Part shown: positions 1 to 10,870 of the stretch, piece by piece
Layout: each line of letters begins with the position of its first letter
How positions within the stretch are numbered: position 1 is the first letter of the stretch
NCBI GenBank assembly: GCA_000333855.2
Contig: CM007320.1
Span: 2,372,164 to 2,436,163, forward strand
Length of the DNA: 64,000 nt
From: Endotrypanum monterogeii
Taxonomy: Eukaryota > Euglenozoa > Kinetoplastea > Trypanosomatida > Trypanosomatidae
Reading direction: 5' to 3'
Program-made: the position numbers and the translations under genes
Notes under the pieces: model-generated
The model's database searches: none
Seen by the model: the letters and a program-made list of their open reading frames with translations, nothing else
Told to the model about the DNA's origin: nothing

Positions 1-46
<46 letters not shown>
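1..46. repeat. (TA)n microsatellite
   Basis: Essentially pure alternating TA at the left edge of the window; it may continue outside. It is one of at least eight TA tracts in the spacers of this window. Confidence 0.95.
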
Positions 47-51
<5 letters not shown>

Positions 52-1200
52 GTGATCCCCGCTGAGCTCTGTTTCTGTTACCTCCTCCCCTGAAGAACAA
101 CGCTCAAGTACATGAACTGCTCGTGATGAGAGCAGTGCGTGAGCAAGACGTCGGTAATGTTTGCTATGAAGAAATTTTTACACCTTTAATGGTCGTCCTC
201 ATTATAGGTGCGGCTGCTGGCACTCGTGTGAACAGGAGCGAAGGTGACGGCAGGGGAGGCTGCCGTCGGAACAGAGCACTGTGTCGACGGAGTCACTCTC
301 CCACGTTACCGGCAATGATTGATGACATCACCAAACAAATATTCACTCACTGAAGCGATCCCAATCCTTTCCTTCGACCCCTCATCAATTCTGTTTTCTT
401 TCATGCGAGCATCAACCTTGCGAGTACATTGTCCATTCCGCTTAGCCGCGACCGTGGACACAGGCCACCTGAGCAGCAGCAGAGCAGGGGACAGCACAGC
501 GACGCTGGGAAGCTGCACTTGTCTAGCCGGGGTTTCTGCAAGTTTGACTCCCCCTTTTCCTCCCGAATTGGTTTCTTTGTTTTCTGCCGTGCCTTCTATG
601 CGTTCTCCGTGGTAGAGAACACGTTCATAGGGGACACCTCCATCTGTTTCACGTCAGCTCCTCGTAGACCCTCTCGCATATATATGCACTGACTTGTCAA
701 CGCTTTTTTTTTTTTGTCAGGTCTTACTCGTTACATTTTTTTTCCCATTTCCACGGTAATTATATAACAAAAAGAGCGAGTCGCATATACGCTGCTTTTC
801 GAAGGCCGAGTACACTTACAAACTCCCGTAGGGACGAGTGTTTTGTCGAGCAGCGTGTTCGGGTGGGTGAAGGGTGGGAAGGTGTGCATCCTTCCAGTGC
901 AGACACACGCGTGTCCCAGCGTACACACGAAAAAGGGAAACTTGCACCAGAAGGCCGCAAACTCAAGTGAAGCAGCGTGAAGTGATCTCGATACCGTGCA
1001 TGCAGCAGGCTTTTTTTCCCTCGCGAAAGCAACACTGTTTCCCTGTGTGTGGGTTGGGAGAATACCACGCGATATTACGGAGACGAATTCAATTTGGAAG
1101 CAGTGGAGGGGAGAGCTAGCGCCTTGTCATACTGCGTGTCGCCAACCGACCCGGATAAGACAAGCATTGATTCCTCTCAGGATCCGTCTCGTCGATCATA
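1..1200. other. spacer upstream of first gene
   Basis: No convincing gene is seen. The stretch opens with a (TA)n microsatellite (1-46). It also has poly-T tracts around 703-715 and 737-744, and is otherwise mixed sequence with only short chance reading frames. It probably holds the 3' UTR of a gene left of the window and the 5' UTR of the gene at 1201. A pyrimidine-rich stretch with an AG near 1179 (ctctcag) could be the trans-splice acceptor for that gene. Confidence 0.7.
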
Positions 1201-3036
1201 ATGTTCGGCGCCTCTTCTCCTCCTCTGACGCTTGGGTGCCAGAAAACTGCTGCAGTGCGGCAAACCCTCACCACTAATGCGCCAGGTCACCTGATCAGCT
1301 GCACTCTTCTTGTCGGCGCAGCTGCTGCAGCTCTCGGTGTGTCGGCACTCGTTGGTCGTTCTCTTTACGCGTCTGTGCACCACGCAGACGATACAGCTCC
1401 GAGCAGCAGTGCCAGTGTTCGGTGGTGGTCACGTGTTGCACAACGTCTGCGAATCAGTGGTTTTGTTGAAGCCGAGGATGACGACGCTTTTTCCAGTGGC
1501 ACAGGTGCTGCAAACTTATTCGATGAAGAAAAGATCAAGGCACGGCAGCAGTTTTCGCGCGACAAGGCGAAACATGTGTCACGCAGTCATATCGCTGCTG
1601 CCACCACCACCGCTGCCGCTGCTGGTGCCGCCTCTGCAAGGGCTTCAGCGGCACCGCCAAAAGCCGTAGGTCCAGTGAAATCGACAGCGAAAGCAAGAAA
1701 GGATGCGCTCACCGCGTTGGCCAGCGCTGAGGGCATACAAGAGCGAGAGCGGCATATGAAGCTGGTTCGCGCTTTTCTGCAGCGTGAGGGAGGCATTTCA
1801 TACGATGACGATGATGACAGCTCCACCAGCTCCGACTCTACAGATGTTTCGTTAAATTATCATCTGGCCACTGCGATGGAAGGGAACGCGCGGGATGAGT
1901 TGTTGATGGCTTTTTCGACGTTCGCTGATTTCGTACGCAGATCCAATGACGGCAGCCCGAGTTTGGATGCCGACGAGGAAAATGCGGCTGGTCTGGAGCT
2001 CAATACCATGGTCAAGACCCTCGAATACTTGGACATGTCAAATGAACGCGAAAAGCTTCGAAGTCGTCGCATTGCCATGTACCACGAGGCCGGTCGCGCT
2101 ACGCCGGTGTCTTCAATTGATTCCGCTGAGGGGGATGATGATGATGATGATGATGACAACCTCAGTGGAGACATGGTGGACATGATGAACTCTATGTATC
2201 ATCGATATGCCACCCATCGCGCCGCTGCACATTACGGAATGCCTAGTCCCATGCAGGAGGGGGACGAGGATGAAGACTATGGGGAAGACTCGAGGAATGC
2301 AGTTGGGCGGCAAGCATTTAATTATTCGTCAGAGTTGATGCCGGGGGATTATGGAATGGGCGCTGGAGGCTCGGTGCTCGAACGTATTCTCGGCGTGGGG
2401 TCTGCCGTAAGGGGGAACGCGGCCATCGCCGATGGACTGCACCACAGTTATGCCGCCAGGCACGCCGATCATGCTGACATGATGGAGGACGGATGGGATG
2501 CCGAGGACGAGGAGGAGGAAGTGGACCTGATGGCATACCTCCAGCAGGCGGACAATGCCTCACATTTCTACTCCCGCGAGGAGATGCGGCGTGCCAGGCG
2601 TGACCCAGCAAACGACATCCGCATTGTCGGGATGGATGACAACGCGTGGGGTGAGGAGGACGCGGAGAGTGAGTGGGAGGATGAGATGGGCGAGGACGAC
2701 ATGACTGGCATGGAGGAGAGCAATGCCGATATAGATGAAGAGGATAACTACCCCACTGCCACCCCGTGGAGCCGCCACCATAAGGAAAGCTTTGAGAAGA
2801 AATTGTTTGCGCACATTCGCGACTTGGCTGGAAGCATAGCTCTCACGGACGCTATGGCGGAGCAGGTGGTATCGCAAGAGGACGCTCGGAGAGAGACGGC
2901 CCGTGAGAAGAAACAACACCAAGGGCAACTGCAGAGTTCAACGTCCGTGGCTGGGACTGCCTCTGCAGCCAAAGTGGACGATTACGTGGGAGAGGATGAG
3001 GAATGGGAAGACGAGGCTGACTGGGAGGACGCGTAG
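1201..3036 (+). CDS. acidic protein with N-terminal membrane segment, function unknown
   Basis: 611 residues from an ATG at 1201. I do not recognise the family. Residues about 33-56 form an Ala/Leu/Val-rich hydrophobic segment flanked by an Arg, a plausible single transmembrane helix or signal anchor. After it comes an Ala-rich, Lys/Arg-containing stretch (about 120-180), then a helical-looking part and several very acidic clusters. These include a run of Asp encoded by repeated gat codons (about 2134-2160) and an acidic tail with Trp-Glu repeats (EDEEWEDEADWEDA) at the C-terminus. The body contains many Met/Tyr/His-rich segments such as NSMYHRYATHRAAAHYGM. The frame is long, stays open and is far larger than any competing frame, so coding status is secure. 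The role is not known; a membrane-anchored protein with a largely disordered acidic exposed part is the most that can be inferred. Confidence 0.85.
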   Translation: MFGASSPPLTLGCQKTAAVRQTLTTNAPGHLISCTLLVGAAAAALGVSALVGRSLYASVHHADDTAPSSSASVRWWSRVAQRLRISGFVEAEDDDAFSSGTGAANLFDEEKIKARQQFSRDKAKHVSRSHIAAATTTAAAAGAASARASAAPPKAVGPVKSTAKARKDALTALASAEGIQERERHMKLVRAFLQREGGISYDDDDDSSTSSDSTDVSLNYHLATAMEGNARDELLMAFSTFADFVRRSNDGSPSLDADEENAAGLELNTMVKTLEYLDMSNEREKLRSRRIAMYHEAGRATPVSSIDSAEGDDDDDDDDNLSGDMVDMMNSMYHRYATHRAAAHYGMPSPMQEGDEDEDYGEDSRNAVGRQAFNYSSELMPGDYGMGAGGSVLERILGVGSAVRGNAAIADGLHHSYAARHADHADMMEDGWDAEDEEEEVDLMAYLQQADNASHFYSREEMRRARRDPANDIRIVGMDDNAWGEEDAESEWEDEMGEDDMTGMEESNADIDEEDNYPTATPWSRHHKESFEKKLFAHIRDLAGSIALTDAMAEQVVSQEDARRETAREKKQHQGQLQSSTSVAGTASAAKVDDYVGEDEEWEDEADWEDA

Positions 3037-4073
3037 CGGTGTAGCTGCCCTGGCATCTTCTCCAGACGCGACTGAAAGACTACTGATTTGGGCTCGAAGT
3101 CTGTCTCGGTTCCTTTCGGATCTTCGGAGACAGTGATTAACAGAAATAAAGGCGCGTTCACAAATATTTTCATTTGTAACATCACACTATCTACCTCCGC
3201 TCCAGAAAGTAGAAACAGTACGCCATAAGAAAAGGAATGTGCAGGTTCCGTGCGTAGCGTAGCCGGAATGCCTACTTAGGGATGAATATCAAGGTGGTCT
3301 AGCGCCAGCTTGGTGGCATGTCGACGCACGCGCCGATTGCGCCTGTCAGTGACTTCTCCTTTTCCTTTTCCGTGAGGATCACATCTTGCAGTGAGATATG
3401 GGAGGTGGTGCTGCTCATCACGCCTCAAATCGACTCCCTTTAATTTACTCAACGTCATTACATGTTTTTTGTTTTCAATGTATCTTCCATCTCCGTTGGC
3501 GGTGCTTTTGCACGTGGACCTCGACGGTTTTCGACCGCATCTGCTTTCTGCAGCCTTGTGGCTCGCCTTTCTTCCGCGCTCCTACACGCATACACACACA
3601 CACACACACAGGCACAGACACACACTCACACACACACTCACACACACACTTTGTGGGACTATAAGAAGTTTCCCCGTTTTCTCTAAGCGGGGAAGAAGTC
3701 GTGGATTTATTTGTTTCATAGGACCGCCAACCGCCCTCTACAAGGTTTTTTTTTTTTTTGGGCTTCTCAGAGAATCTCCAGCGAGAGGGGTGCAGAGGCG
3801 TTTTAAAAAAAAAATTATCGCTTCCGCTGTGCCTGAAAGACATCTCTATCCTCTTCCTTCCCCTCCAAGAAGACAGATATGTGGAGAGGCCTCGCACCCG
3901 CGAGTGCAAATATCGATTTCTCCCCCTCATACAGTCGTCACAGCTGCTAGGGTCGCCACACCTTCATATTAGAAGGGGTCACGAGTATTCGCGTACATCG
4001 TGCGCGTGACAGACAACACCGTCGTTCCCAACTCTACCCATTTAGTACGTCTTTGTTGCGCTGCCTCTGAGAA
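3037..4073. other. spacer with CA repeat and poly-T tracts
   Basis: No gene is supported. It holds an imperfect (CA)n tract (about 3585-3650) and poly-T tracts at about 3746-3758. Pyrimidine-rich sequence follows up to AG dinucleotides close to the ATG at 4074. Reading frames across the CA repeat are simple-sequence artefacts. Confidence 0.75.
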
Positions 4074-5849
4074 ATGCTGACGTCGACCGAGGAGGTCTAC
4101 ACAGACTACCTGGAGAACAGGGTGGTGGCTAATGGCGTGGATGCCACCATCGTGCATGCGACACTGGTTCAGATGGGCTTCGATCAAATGACTATTGCAG
4201 CAATGATGGGGGAGACCAACGTTCTCTCCTCTCCCTTTTCAACGACGAGCAGTGCGCCATCCACATTCACGTCGATCTCCTCAGTGAGGAAGCCGAGTTT
4301 CGAATCCGGATTTTTTGCCGCCTCCAACCCCTCGGATCCATTGGAGATAGAGGGTGCGCAACAGCTGCAATCCATCATCTCCATTCCCGATCACTCCGCC
4401 AGCGATACACCCACAGTTGCGCCTGCTACCGCCACTGTTTCGGCTTCCGTCTCGCCGTCAATCGTTAGTGTAGTGGTGCACAACTCTGGTAACGCTTGCG
4501 ACGCGTACGTGCCACCCCCTACTACTGTCGGTGTTGCTTCGCCGCCGCCACCATCTGTCTCCTCCTCTGCAGCAGTCTCGATGTCTGCGCCACTACGGAC
4601 TGCGATAGGGGCGGATAATAGGTCTGGTATTGATGTCTGCACCAGAGCGGCGGTCTATTACCCCAGTCGTGCCGAGTCATCTGAGTCGGCGGTAGACATC
4701 AAAGACATTGAGGTTGCTTGCGCTTCTTCTCGCTCGTCGCCATCCCCATCCAAGGCTGTGGCTGCGTCGGCTGCAGAGAAGGTTAAGGTCACTGCTGCCG
4801 ACCAAGACATTCTTGTTTGGTGGATGCGGGAGTACAAGGCACTGATGCTGTCCTCCTCATTGCCACGGCCAACGTCACGCTCAGACATCGACGTGCAACC
4901 TTCCTCAACAGCGGTGGCTCTGACGCAGGAGGCGCGGTCGCACGAGTTTTGTCACACGCCCCCTGAAGTCCCCGCGATGGATCGCACTGATGATGATAGC
5001 ACGTACGGTGAAGTAAGCATTATTTCGGCCGAACGGACTGCTGCGAAGTTACCTTCGCATCGAAGTAACGCCACCGCTCACGCGTGTAGACAGAGCGATG
5101 GTACCGATACTTCGGCACTCAGCAGTGATGGCGCGACGTCCTCTAACTCTTCTACCTTTATCCGCACAAAGGCTGTACACCACCCTCTCAGTGTTTTTCT
5201 TGCCCAGGGTGGGGTCGAGGCGGCAGCGAAGACTCAGGGTGAAGGTGCATGCATTTTTGCCGAATGCCATTATCGCTCAGGGTCTCGGCCTCATCGTTCT
5301 GTTCACCCTGCCCCAACAGTACCGAATCGGCGCTATGCTGTCAAAGGAAAATCATCCACGTTGGTGCCGGCGTGCGGTGTGCGCACCCCCCGTGGGGCAA
5401 CGGGATGCCTCCGGTGCAACTTCGATGTGTCGCAGTGTCGGCGTCCGTATCGCGAGGCGCAGGATGTGCGCATTGTGCGCGCGTCTCATGTTGCGGTCAT
5501 GGGGAATGGGGGGTACGATCACTGTGCGATTCCGTCATCGTGCTCTCAAGCCCGCGACCTCGATGGAGCTCGGCGAGCGCAGCAGACATCGCGTGCGAAG
5601 CCCATGTGTGGTCGCCGTGTTCCTGTCATGCACGCCCCTATCGGGAAGTCGGTGCAGCCGAGAGCCGGGTTGGCGAATGGACGGCAGACGAGTACGCTGC
5701 CCGACAAAGCCAAGACAGATCGTGTACAATTAGCGCGATACTATCTGTGTCACTGGGAGCAGCAGGAGCGGCGCTCCGGCGCTGCAGCGAGAAGCGCCGC
5801 ATGGGATGCTCGATATGCACTCCTAGGTTGCGCAGGTTGTAATGGATAG
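4074..5849 (+). CDS. Ser/Pro/Ala-rich protein, function unknown
   Basis: 591 residues from the ATG at 4074. The first ~35 residues contain an MGF motif in a helical context (LVQMGFDQMTIAAMMGE), which resembles the loop of UBA-type ubiquitin-binding domains; this is only a weak inference. Residues about 50-400 are low-complexity Ser/Thr/Pro/Ala sequence, probably disordered. The C-terminal ~150 residues are less repetitive and have a CxxC pair (GCLRCNFDVSQC), a further HC and several Arg-rich patches. Over 5098-5842 all three forward frames are open for about 200 codons, so the exact reading frame of the C-terminal third is less certain than the rest; a frameshift there cannot be excluded by eye. 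No known domain is recognised with confidence. Confidence 0.75.
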   Translation: MLTSTEEVYTDYLENRVVANGVDATIVHATLVQMGFDQMTIAAMMGETNVLSSPFSTTSSAPSTFTSISSVRKPSFESGFFAASNPSDPLEIEGAQQLQSIISIPDHSASDTPTVAPATATVSASVSPSIVSVVVHNSGNACDAYVPPPTTVGVASPPPPSVSSSAAVSMSAPLRTAIGADNRSGIDVCTRAAVYYPSRAESSESAVDIKDIEVACASSRSSPSPSKAVAASAAEKVKVTAADQDILVWWMREYKALMLSSSLPRPTSRSDIDVQPSSTAVALTQEARSHEFCHTPPEVPAMDRTDDDSTYGEVSIISAERTAAKLPSHRSNATAHACRQSDGTDTSALSSDGATSSNSSTFIRTKAVHHPLSVFLAQGGVEAAAKTQGEGACIFAECHYRSGSRPHRSVHPAPTVPNRRYAVKGKSSTLVPACGVRTPRGATGCLRCNFDVSQCRRPYREAQDVRIVRASHVAVMGNGGYDHCAIPSSCSQARDLDGARRAQQTSRAKPMCGRRVPVMHAPIGKSVQPRAGLANGRQTSTLPDKAKTDRVQLARYYLCHWEQQERRSGAAARSAAWDARYALLGCAGCNG

Positions 5850-7528
5850 ACATCCTCCGTCCTGATGCCCGTCTCATCACTCGTGTTTGGCACGGTACCA
5901 TCACAAAATGAAAAGGAGAGAGAGACAAAGAGTCCTTGTTTCCCGGCCCGTATTGTTTTTTTTTATTATTATTTGGCATCGATATACGTGTGCAAGCACA
6001 CATTTCCATAGAAAGTCAATAGAAATGAAGAGTTAGAATTAAAAAAAAAATATTATCCTCACTTTTTTTGCGCACGTGTACACCAGTCATTCTGGTGGGG
6101 AAGTCATTGGTGAGGCGGGGGGAGGGTTGTGTGTGTGTGTGTGTGTGTTGAGGGAGTGGTGGAGGGTCTTTTTTGAGGTTGTGTTGTCGCTGCCCTGTGG
6201 CTTATTTAGCCGCCACCGATCGTGATACAACAGTGTTTTCATTGCACCACTCTCTCCAATGTGCTTATTTGCCCTTCACTTCTTCCGTCCCGCATTGTAC
6301 GCTTAGTTGAGCCTGGAAAGCTTTTTCTTGTTTTTTTCTTTCTCCGTGGCAAGTATAGAAACATCTTCTTGCGTGCATGTTTGAGGTCTTTGTGTGTGTG
6401 TGTGTGTGTAGGTGGAGGTGAGGAGTAACGCACCTGTGTGTTATGGATTTTTTTTTTTGTACACAGAGGTCCTCTTGGATGACGTTCTCGGTGAGCCTTA
6501 CTCCCCCTTTTGTTGTTGTGCCTCTTCTGCTCTATGGTGCTTGCCCTCAAAATCCATCAAGAACGTGAAACGTCTGCTTGCAAGCACCCTGGATCACCAG
6601 CTACATTCTTCTGTCGTGCTCTTGTCGGTCTCCTCTCGAAAGGCGCCACCGGCTGCATATCCATCTGCCATCTGCGCTGTTCCTCGTGCACCGGAGTCTT
6701 TTCTGTGTTTATTGTCGGTTCTTGATACAAGTAGATGCACCTCGAGAACACCGAGAAACAAGAAGGCGGAGGGCCCGGCTGCCCCTCCCTGAAGTCCTCT
6801 CACGTACCTCGTTCGATTAGTACACTCTGCACCTCATCTTGTCATCCCATCTTTCCCGTTCCCTTTATCTTTGCTCATCTTTTTCCTTCCTTTTGCCTCC
6901 CCCCCTCCTCCTCGGCATGACTGAGTGATGGTAGTAACACTCAGAACACGTCAGCTTTTTCTGCTTCGACCCCCTATCTAGGGGGCGATTGGTCGTGAAG
7001 AGCGCGCGCGTGTTTTCTGTCTTTTCGAGCTCAAGAGGACGCAGGTAATCGTGCATAGGGGAAAGCAGGTCGAGGCTGCGTCTGTAACTCTGGTACACCT
7101 TAACCTTGCAGAGACTTGTCGCTCTATTACCTCTGTTGACGGTCCTTGCGGATCCCCTTTCTCCCTGCGCGGCATCACACTGGTGACACTCATATACGTG
7201 CAGAGGCACAGACACACGAACTAAAGCGAGTTGACTTGAAGTAGAAGCGGTAGTCGAGAAGAGGACAAAAAAGGAGCTTTGATCCTTTTCTGATTTCTAG
7301 AATTAAACTGAACAAAATTGGAAAAATTGTGTCGGGTGGGGGTTGCCTGTTTATTATTTTTCTACATCAACAGAGGTTGCATTCAAAGGCTCTCGTAACG
7401 GGGGGGGTGAGTGCGCCAGTGCTTTCCCAGCTTCCACGATCCGCGTGCCTTGAGTCGCCAGATTGAGTGGCGATCGAGTCGAGAATTTTTTTAGGTCGAG
7501 CTGTATTTGTTTTATCAAAAAAATCACG
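5850..7528. other. spacer, no gene seen
   Basis: About 1.7 kb. It holds poly-A (6039-6048) and poly-T tracts, (GT)n tracts at about 6131-6148 and 6392-6408, and scattered pyrimidine-rich runs (6260-6300, 6820-6920). Short reading frames on both strands have no family resemblance and are built on simple sequence. The last part carries the splice acceptor for the nucleoporin gene. Confidence 0.7.
7486..7494 (+). promoter_or_regulatory. probable spliced-leader acceptor of the nucleoporin mRNA
   Basis: A T-run followed directly by AG, with the first downstream ATG at 7529. An in-frame upstream extension of the coding frame (7463) would lie before this acceptor, which supports 7529 as the true start. 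Inferred from the general trypanosomatid rule of polypyrimidine tract then AG; not proved. Confidence 0.5.
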
Positions 7529-9781
7529 ATGTCCTTCGGCGGCTTTGGGACTGGGGCCAGCGTAGGTGGATTCGGGGCAAAACCAGCGATGGTGACTGGT
7601 TTTGGTGCGACCTCGAGCGCTTCTGGAGCTGGCACAGGCGCTTCTGCAGGGGGCGGCTCTGGATTCGGAGGCTTTGGCACCAACACTACAGCCAATGCGG
7701 CAGGCGGTTTCGGTGCAGCAGCTGCCCCCGCTGGCGGTGGCTTCGGTGCAGCAGCCGCCCCCGCTGGCGGTGGCTTCGGTGCAGCAGCTGCCCCCGCTGG
7801 CGGTGGCTTCGGTGCAAAGCCCGGGTTCGGCGCTGCTCCCACTGGCGGCGGCTTCGGTGCAACAGCTGCCCCCGCTGGTGGTGGCTTCGGTGCAACAGCC
7901 GCCCCCGCTGGCGGTGGCTTCGGTGCAACAGCCGCCCCCGCTGGCGGTGGCTTCGGTGCAAAGCCCGGGTTCGGCGCTGCTCCCACTGGCGGCGGCTTCG
8001 GTGCAACAGCTGCCCCCGCTGGTGGTGGCTTCGGTGCAAAACAAGGGTTTGGCACTGCGTCTGCTAGCGGTGGCTTCGGTGCGTCTGGAGGGTTCGGCGC
8101 GGGTGCTACGACAGGAGGTACTGGGGGCTTTGGTTCCACAGCAACCTCTGGCTTTGGTGTCGGCCGCGGCTCCGGCTTTGGAATGGCCGGCGGTTTTGGG
8201 AGTGCCGCTGCATCTGCTGCTCTCACTGTACCCACAGCACAGCAGTACCCGTACACAGGTATAAAGGGACCTGGCAACGCCACCAGCTGGGCACGGGATA
8301 TTGACTTCTCCCAGGTAACGGAGCAGGTCCGCTTTGAGGCGCTGCCCCAACCACTACAGCAGCACCTGATCGAGCTGCGCAGTTTTATGCACGCTGAGCG
8401 GGACGCGGCCAAGAAGGTGTACTGGTACTTGAACGAGTCCGATGGTGTGGGTGCAGCGGCTGGCGCCAGCGTCACCAACACGGCCGGGGGCTCTTCCACC
8501 ACATCGGCCTCCTCAAGCTATCGTCAACTTATTGCTCAGATGGCAGATCTAAAGGGTGGTGGCAACCGTGCCGTCGATCTTGTTGCGGTGCACTGCAATC
8601 AGCATGAGGGGCAGGCACGTCGTCAGCTCCAACGACTTGATAAATTGGAATCTGACATCCGTGACCACGAGCGAAATGTATGGGAGCCGTTGCTTGAGCA
8701 AGGGCTTCCATCGTCGCTTGGTGGTAGTGGAGCAGGGGCTCGCAGCGGTGCGTATCGTCCTGCGGTGAGCAATGGTGCCGCATCACCTTTTGTGGCCTTA
8801 GTCGAGGAGTTGAGCCATCGCATGGACTACGTTAGCACCGCCCTCGCTGAGCTGGAGGCAACGCTCGTGCCTCCGGGGCGTTCGTTTCGAGGCGCTGCTG
8901 TGAGTGGTCGTCACAGTCATCACAACGGCAGTGTCATTCCAAACGACGCAGTCTCACAGATTAATGCAGCCCTTGTGTACGAGCTGAGCCAACTGCGGGA
9001 CTCGTCCTGTGTGGCCGCGCATCTACACAGTCGCGCTGATATTGCCCGGGAGCTCTTCACGCGCCAATTCGGACAAGCTGAGGCAGACGTGCTTTTCGTC
9101 GATACTGAGCAGCAGCGCAACAGCACGTCCATGTTCCGTCGGGCATCCATGTCTACTTACTTCGATATACCTCCGCTTCCGCAGCAGGCGCAGCCGCAGT
9201 TGCCTAATGCGACACCGGCCGCGAGCAACCCCTTGGGCAGCGGTTCTCTGGCTACCGGGTTTGGCGTAGGTGCCACCTCGGCGCAGAGTGGGGGATTTGG
9301 CGCGACTTCGAGTGGCGGTGTCTTGGGGCAAGCTCCCACTGCGGGTGCAACAGGTGCGGTGGTCAGTGGTGGATTTGGCTCCTCTGCGACGGCAGCAGCC
9401 GCACCAGCGAGCGGTGGTATTGGGAGTGGCTTTGGATTTGGTGCAACGACAACAACGACACCAGCTGCTACAGGGTTCAGCACTACAGGATCTGGTGTGA
9501 CGTCAACTCCTGGGACGGGTGGGTCTGGTGTTACTGCAGTGGCAGGCTCGGCTACAGCAGCAGGCGGTTTCGGTGCTGCTTGGCCATCTGCTGCTTCTGC
9601 TTCCACTACCACTGGGGCTCCTCCCTCTGGTCCCTCCATGGGCCCGTCGGCTTCCGCAGTTGCGCCTACTGCCTTCAGTTTGGGTAGTGGTGCACTAGCT
9701 ACTGGTGGCGCATTTGGAGTGACAGCGGGCAAGTCCAAGGCTGGAGACAACGATGATCGTCCGTCTCGACGAGCCCGTTAA
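7529..9781 (+). CDS. FG-repeat nucleoporin, Nup58/Nup49-like
   Basis: 750 residues. Residues about 1-235 are dense GFG/FG repeats with near-identical 11-residue units (GFGAAAAPAGG type). Residues about 260-560 form a non-repetitive, helix-rich centre starting near LPQPLQQHLIELRSFM, with long coiled-coil-like stretches. Residues about 570-735 are again FG/GFG-rich, followed by a short basic tail (KAGDNDDRPSRRAR). An FG region on both sides of a central coiled-coil is the layout of Nup58/Nup49, a member of the Nup62-Nup58-Nup54 channel complex that builds the permeability barrier of the nuclear pore. The FG class is seen directly; the Nup58 assignment is inference. The start was chosen as the first ATG after a T-run plus AG at 7486-7494. 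The high-GC repeat DNA keeps other frames open on both strands; those are shadows. Confidence 0.88.
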   Translation: MSFGGFGTGASVGGFGAKPAMVTGFGATSSASGAGTGASAGGGSGFGGFGTNTTANAAGGFGAAAAPAGGGFGAAAAPAGGGFGAAAAPAGGGFGAKPGFGAAPTGGGFGATAAPAGGGFGATAAPAGGGFGATAAPAGGGFGAKPGFGAAPTGGGFGATAAPAGGGFGAKQGFGTASASGGFGASGGFGAGATTGGTGGFGSTATSGFGVGRGSGFGMAGGFGSAAASAALTVPTAQQYPYTGIKGPGNATSWARDIDFSQVTEQVRFEALPQPLQQHLIELRSFMHAERDAAKKVYWYLNESDGVGAAAGASVTNTAGGSSTTSASSSYRQLIAQMADLKGGGNRAVDLVAVHCNQHEGQARRQLQRLDKLESDIRDHERNVWEPLLEQGLPSSLGGSGAGARSGAYRPAVSNGAASPFVALVEELSHRMDYVSTALAELEATLVPPGRSFRGAAVSGRHSHHNGSVIPNDAVSQINAALVYELSQLRDSSCVAAHLHSRADIARELFTRQFGQAEADVLFVDTEQQRNSTSMFRRASMSTYFDIPPLPQQAQPQLPNATPAASNPLGSGSLATGFGVGATSAQSGGFGATSSGGVLGQAPTAGATGAVVSGGFGSSATAAAAPASGGIGSGFGFGATTTTTPAATGFSTTGSGVTSTPGTGGSGVTAVAGSATAAGGFGAAWPSAASASTTTGAPPSGPSMGPSASAVAPTAFSLGSGALATGGAFGVTAGKSKAGDNDDRPSRRAR
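7695..8050 (+). repeat. tandem 33-bp units encoding GFG repeats
   Basis: About ten nearly identical 33-bp units (ggcttcggtgcagcagctgc type) encode Gly-Phe-Gly-Ala blocks. A longer unit containing AKPGFGAAPT recurs twice (about 7815-7860 and 7959-8000), so the array has a higher-order organisation and probably grew by unequal exchange. Copy number is likely to vary between strains. Confidence 0.85.
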
Positions 9782-10549
9782 AGATGGATTACGTCTCCCA
9801 AATATCTGTGATAATGCATCGCACCCTTCCATTGTGCGAGCGTCTTTTTCTCTCTGTGTCTGTGTGTATGTGTGTGTGTGTGTGTGTATGTGTGTGACGA
9901 CGAAAAAGTCGATAAATGTGAAATGTCTATCGAGCGAGAAGGATCCAGAGTGGTGGTGGTACGCAAGAAGGGAAGAACTGGAAGCGGTGGCGTTGCGTCT
10001 GCGGTGCACCACACTCGAGTGTCGTCAACGTCGGGTTTCCCCGCGTCTGCTGGGGCGCCCCCCCCTCCCCCCTTAAGTGCGTGGTAGATACGCGAGGCAC
10101 ATTCTGAGCGACACTCGCCTAAATGTGCACCATCGAGCCGTTCCGCAGTCACGCGCATTCACACGGAGACATGAAGTACGCTTTTTATTGCAGTAGCGAC
10201 AGAGGCATCGTCAATGCTGGTGGTGGTACCTTCTGATGTGAATGTGTGCGACTGTAGCGCCGTAACGTGTTTGCTTGGCAACACATTTTTTTTTGTGTTG
10301 CTCCCTCTAAAAAAATTTTTTTCACGGCTTTATCCTCCCTAAATTGTTTTTCTCATATACAGACGTCTCCTGTCCCCATCACGTGCGCACATACGATTTG
10401 ACTTTCATTGTGGGGTTTACAAAAAAAAGGGGGCAGATACGGTAGGGGGGCTCTATAGAGGTAACTTTGAGCTTGCAAAACTTGTCACTACTGTCTGTTG
10501 GAGGTGTCTGGGTGCGTGAGGGTTCTCTAGAAAAGCTTCTCTGTAGACA

Positions 10550-10552
<3 letters not shown>

Positions 10553-10600
<48 letters not shown>
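10553..10600. repeat. (CA)n microsatellite, left copy
   Basis: Pure CA for about 48 bp. It probably represents the same genomic repeat as the tract at 10823-10868. Confidence 0.9.
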
Positions 10601-10602
<2 letters not shown>

Positions 10603-10702
10603 CCTACCTACTATGACGCGCGACGCGGTCGGGTTCTTTCGTTTTCCTTTTTTCTACGCCTACCCGTTCGGACCACCGACCGTACCTAACTTACACGTAC
10701 GT

Positions 10703-10722
10703 NNNNNNNNNNNNNNNNNNNN
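10703..10722. other. assembly gap (20 N)
   Basis: Unknown bases. Flanking sequence suggests the gap is an artefact between two contig ends that read through one CA repeat from opposite sides. Confidence 0.9.
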
Positions 10723-10821
10723 AAACTAACGTTACGTACCTACTACGTCGTCGTTGGTAGGGTGGTCGTGGGTGGTCGTGAGGGTCGGTCTACGTAAAGA
10801 ACGTACTCTCGTAGACAAAAC

Positions 10822-10822
<1 letters not shown>

Positions 10823-10868
<46 letters not shown>
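10823..10868. repeat. (CA)n microsatellite, right copy
   Basis: Pure CA for about 46 bp, followed by gtacctacctacctatgag, which has a garbled counterpart immediately after the left CA tract. Confidence 0.9.

Positions 10869-10870
<2 letters not shown>

Noticed and set aside
3391..3972. 193-codon + frame across the CA repeat
   Set aside because: It is dominated by His-Thr dipeptides from (CA)n and shows no coding composition.
7354..8502. 382-codon minus-strand frame, Pro/Ala-rich, and a second minus frame at 7367-8350
   Set aside because: Both are antisense to the FG repeat array; the repeated GC-rich units keep several frames open. All other genes are on the + strand.
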